Shown here: positions 4,656 through 5,322 of the stretch, in pieces | Numbering within the stretch: position 1 is the stretch's first letter | Layout: each line of letters begins with the position of its first letter | From: Pyrobaculum sp. | Lineage (GTDB): Archaea > Thermoproteota > Thermoprotei > Thermoproteales > Thermoproteaceae | Direction: 5' to 3' | NCBI GenBank assembly: GCA_009903905.1 | Contig: WYEI01000314.1 | Span: 1 to 5,322, forward strand | Length of the DNA stretch: 5,322 bases | Made by a program: the position numbers and the translations under genes | Notes under the pieces: model-generated | The model's database searches: none | What the model saw: the letters and a program-made list of their open reading frames with translations, nothing else | What the model was told of the DNA's origin: nothing

Positions 4656-5251
4656 GCCACCCACTCAAAGACGCCGGCTTGTAACACGACTATGCGTAGT
4701 ATCAACGCGCCTATGAGCGCCAGTATTGCCGCGGCTGCTAACATCAGCTTGTTCTCACGCCTCCAGCTTACGAGACCTATGGCCAGGGGTGTCAATATGC
4801 CCACTGCCACGACTCCGCCCCAGAACGCCGGGGCCAGCGGGCCGTAAACGAGGGCCCAGCCGCTAATCCTGGCGGCCGTGCTGACGCCGTATATGGCGAT
4901 GTTGACTAGAGCGAGTACGGCGATGAGTTCGGCGATTTCTAGGGCGATGTTTGCACGTACGGTGAATTTGGTGACGTTGTCGCGGTAAATTAGCAGTTCG
5001 GTCAACGCCAAGGCGCAGACCGACGCGCTGAGCATCCACAAGACTGGTATCAACGCCGTGTTCCAAAACGGTATCCCAGGCGCCGCGGCGATTAAGAAGC
5101 CGCTGTATATCGTGACCAAAACCCCCACAGCCGCCAGCAACACGCCAAACCACCCCGCGTCCATCACAGCGTTGAGCATCTTAATGTTGACCGTATGTCT
5201 TAACGCCACGAGAAGCAACACAATGCCCGTGGCCATCCAGCTTCTAAACAC
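4652..5251 (-). CDS. NrfD/PsrC-like polytopic membrane protein, short at the N-terminus
   Basis: A 199-residue protein with about six membrane helices (approx. 6-22, 33-56, 62-88, 102-122, 138-161, 168-190). The segment YSGFLIAAAPGIPFWNTALI (49-68) followed by a helix ending in ALTELL matches the conserved quinol-side region of the NrfD/PsrC family (PF03916), the membrane subunits that pass electrons between quinones and Fe-S/molybdopterin partners such as polysulfide, thiosulfate or arsenate reductases. Family members usually have eight or more helices and 300-400 residues; here the protein starts at RSWMA, a point that lies after the first helices in relatives. All three minus frames between 5251 and 5322 contain stops, so the missing part is not contiguous. 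No Fe-S or catalytic subunit is in view. The GTG at 5249-5251 is the first start in frame; see the promoter entry for a competing ATG at 5268 in another frame. It could be a truncated, non-functional copy or a short family variant. Confidence 0.78.
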   Translation of the reverse strand: MFRSWMATGIVLLLVALRHTVNIKMLNAVMDAGWFGVLLAAVGVLVTIYSGFLIAAAPGIPFWNTALIPVLWMLSASVCALALTELLIYRDNVTKFTVRANIALEIAELIAVLALVNIAIYGVSTAARISGWALVYGPLAPAFWGGVVAVGILTPLAIGLVSWRRENKLMLAAAAILALIGALILRIVVLQAGVFEWVA

Positions 5252-5291
5252 ACCGACGCAATGGACATGAACAAAACCCAGCTGAACGCCC

Positions 5292-5297
5292 TTTAAA
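5292..5297 (-). promoter_or_regulatory. TATA-like box upstream of the NrfD-like gene
   Basis: TTTAAA (within CAATTTAAAG on the minus strand) is centred 27 nt before an ATG at 5266-5268 and about 44 nt before the GTG at 5251. The ATG spacing is that of a leaderless gene, but that ATG frame closes after 22 codons (5200-5268), so either the mRNA has a short leader to the GTG or the 5' end is frameshifted. Confidence 0.4.
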
Positions 5298-5322
5298 TTG
5301 CTACTTTGGCTTGTCTAAGCAG

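Noticed and set aside
4182..4664. Minus-strand 160-codon frame opposite the HEPN/MNT genes
   Set aside because: Shadow of two recognisable protein families on the plus strand.
5058..5270. Plus-strand frame opposite the NrfD-like gene
   Set aside because: Thr/Asn/Pro-rich antisense of hydrophobic codons, with no promoter or recognisable motif.
1..5322. CRISPR array, tRNA, rRNA or insertion-sequence ends
   Set aside because: No spaced direct repeats outside the coiled-coil gene, no cloverleaf, no transposase frame and no terminal inverted repeats were seen by eye.

Overview
The window looks like chromosomal DNA of a hyperthermophilic crenarchaeon of the Thermoproteales, most likely Pyrobaculum or a close relative. 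The reasons are GTG starts, A/T-rich TATA-like boxes about 20-27 nt upstream of start codons with no Shine-Dalgarno sequence (leaderless mRNAs), a HEPN/MNT gene pair, a heavily N-glycosylated-type membrane-anchored protein, a heptad/hendecad coiled-coil repeat protein, and an archaeal-type glycerate 2-kinase. The assignment is inference from gene content; no rRNA or other marker gene is present.

Layout. (1) 3-377 (+): the 3' end of a coiled-coil repeat gene whose 5' end lies outside the window. (2) 514-891 (-): an uncertain small membrane protein gene. (3) About 892-1396: no intact gene. It holds a minus-strand reading frame with no usable start (984-1232), a short plus-strand frame (1214-1330) and, at its right edge, a TATA-like box. 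(4) 1397-2152 (+): a signal-anchored, sequon-rich extracellular protein followed by a T-run terminator. (5) 2223-2540 (-) DUF2283-like protein and 2565-3890 (-) glycerate 2-kinase, in the same direction and 24 nt apart. (6) 3917-4285 (+) HEPN protein and 4264-4655 (+) MNT nucleotidyltransferase, overlapping genes; the MNT reading frame is broken by an apparent single-base deletion near 4305. (7) 4652-5251 (-): an NrfD/PsrC-like polytopic membrane protein lacking the N-terminal part usual for the family, meeting the MNT gene tail to tail at a shared CTAG.

How the genes relate. The kinase is the only clear metabolic enzyme; in Thermoproteales such enzymes make 2-phosphoglycerate in the non-phosphorylative branch of the Entner-Doudoroff pathway. 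It is divergent from the HEPN/MNT pair across only 26 bp, which must hold both promoters. HEPN/MNT pairs are toxin-antitoxin-like modules, but this copy looks eroded: the HEPN lacks the usual R-x4-6-H RNase motif and the MNT is frameshifted. Together with the start-less fragments at 984-1330 and the short NrfD homologue, the window reads as an accessory region with several decaying genes around one conserved metabolic gene. I found no tRNA, rRNA, CRISPR array, intact IS element or convincing box C/D sRNA, and no clear new multi-gene system.
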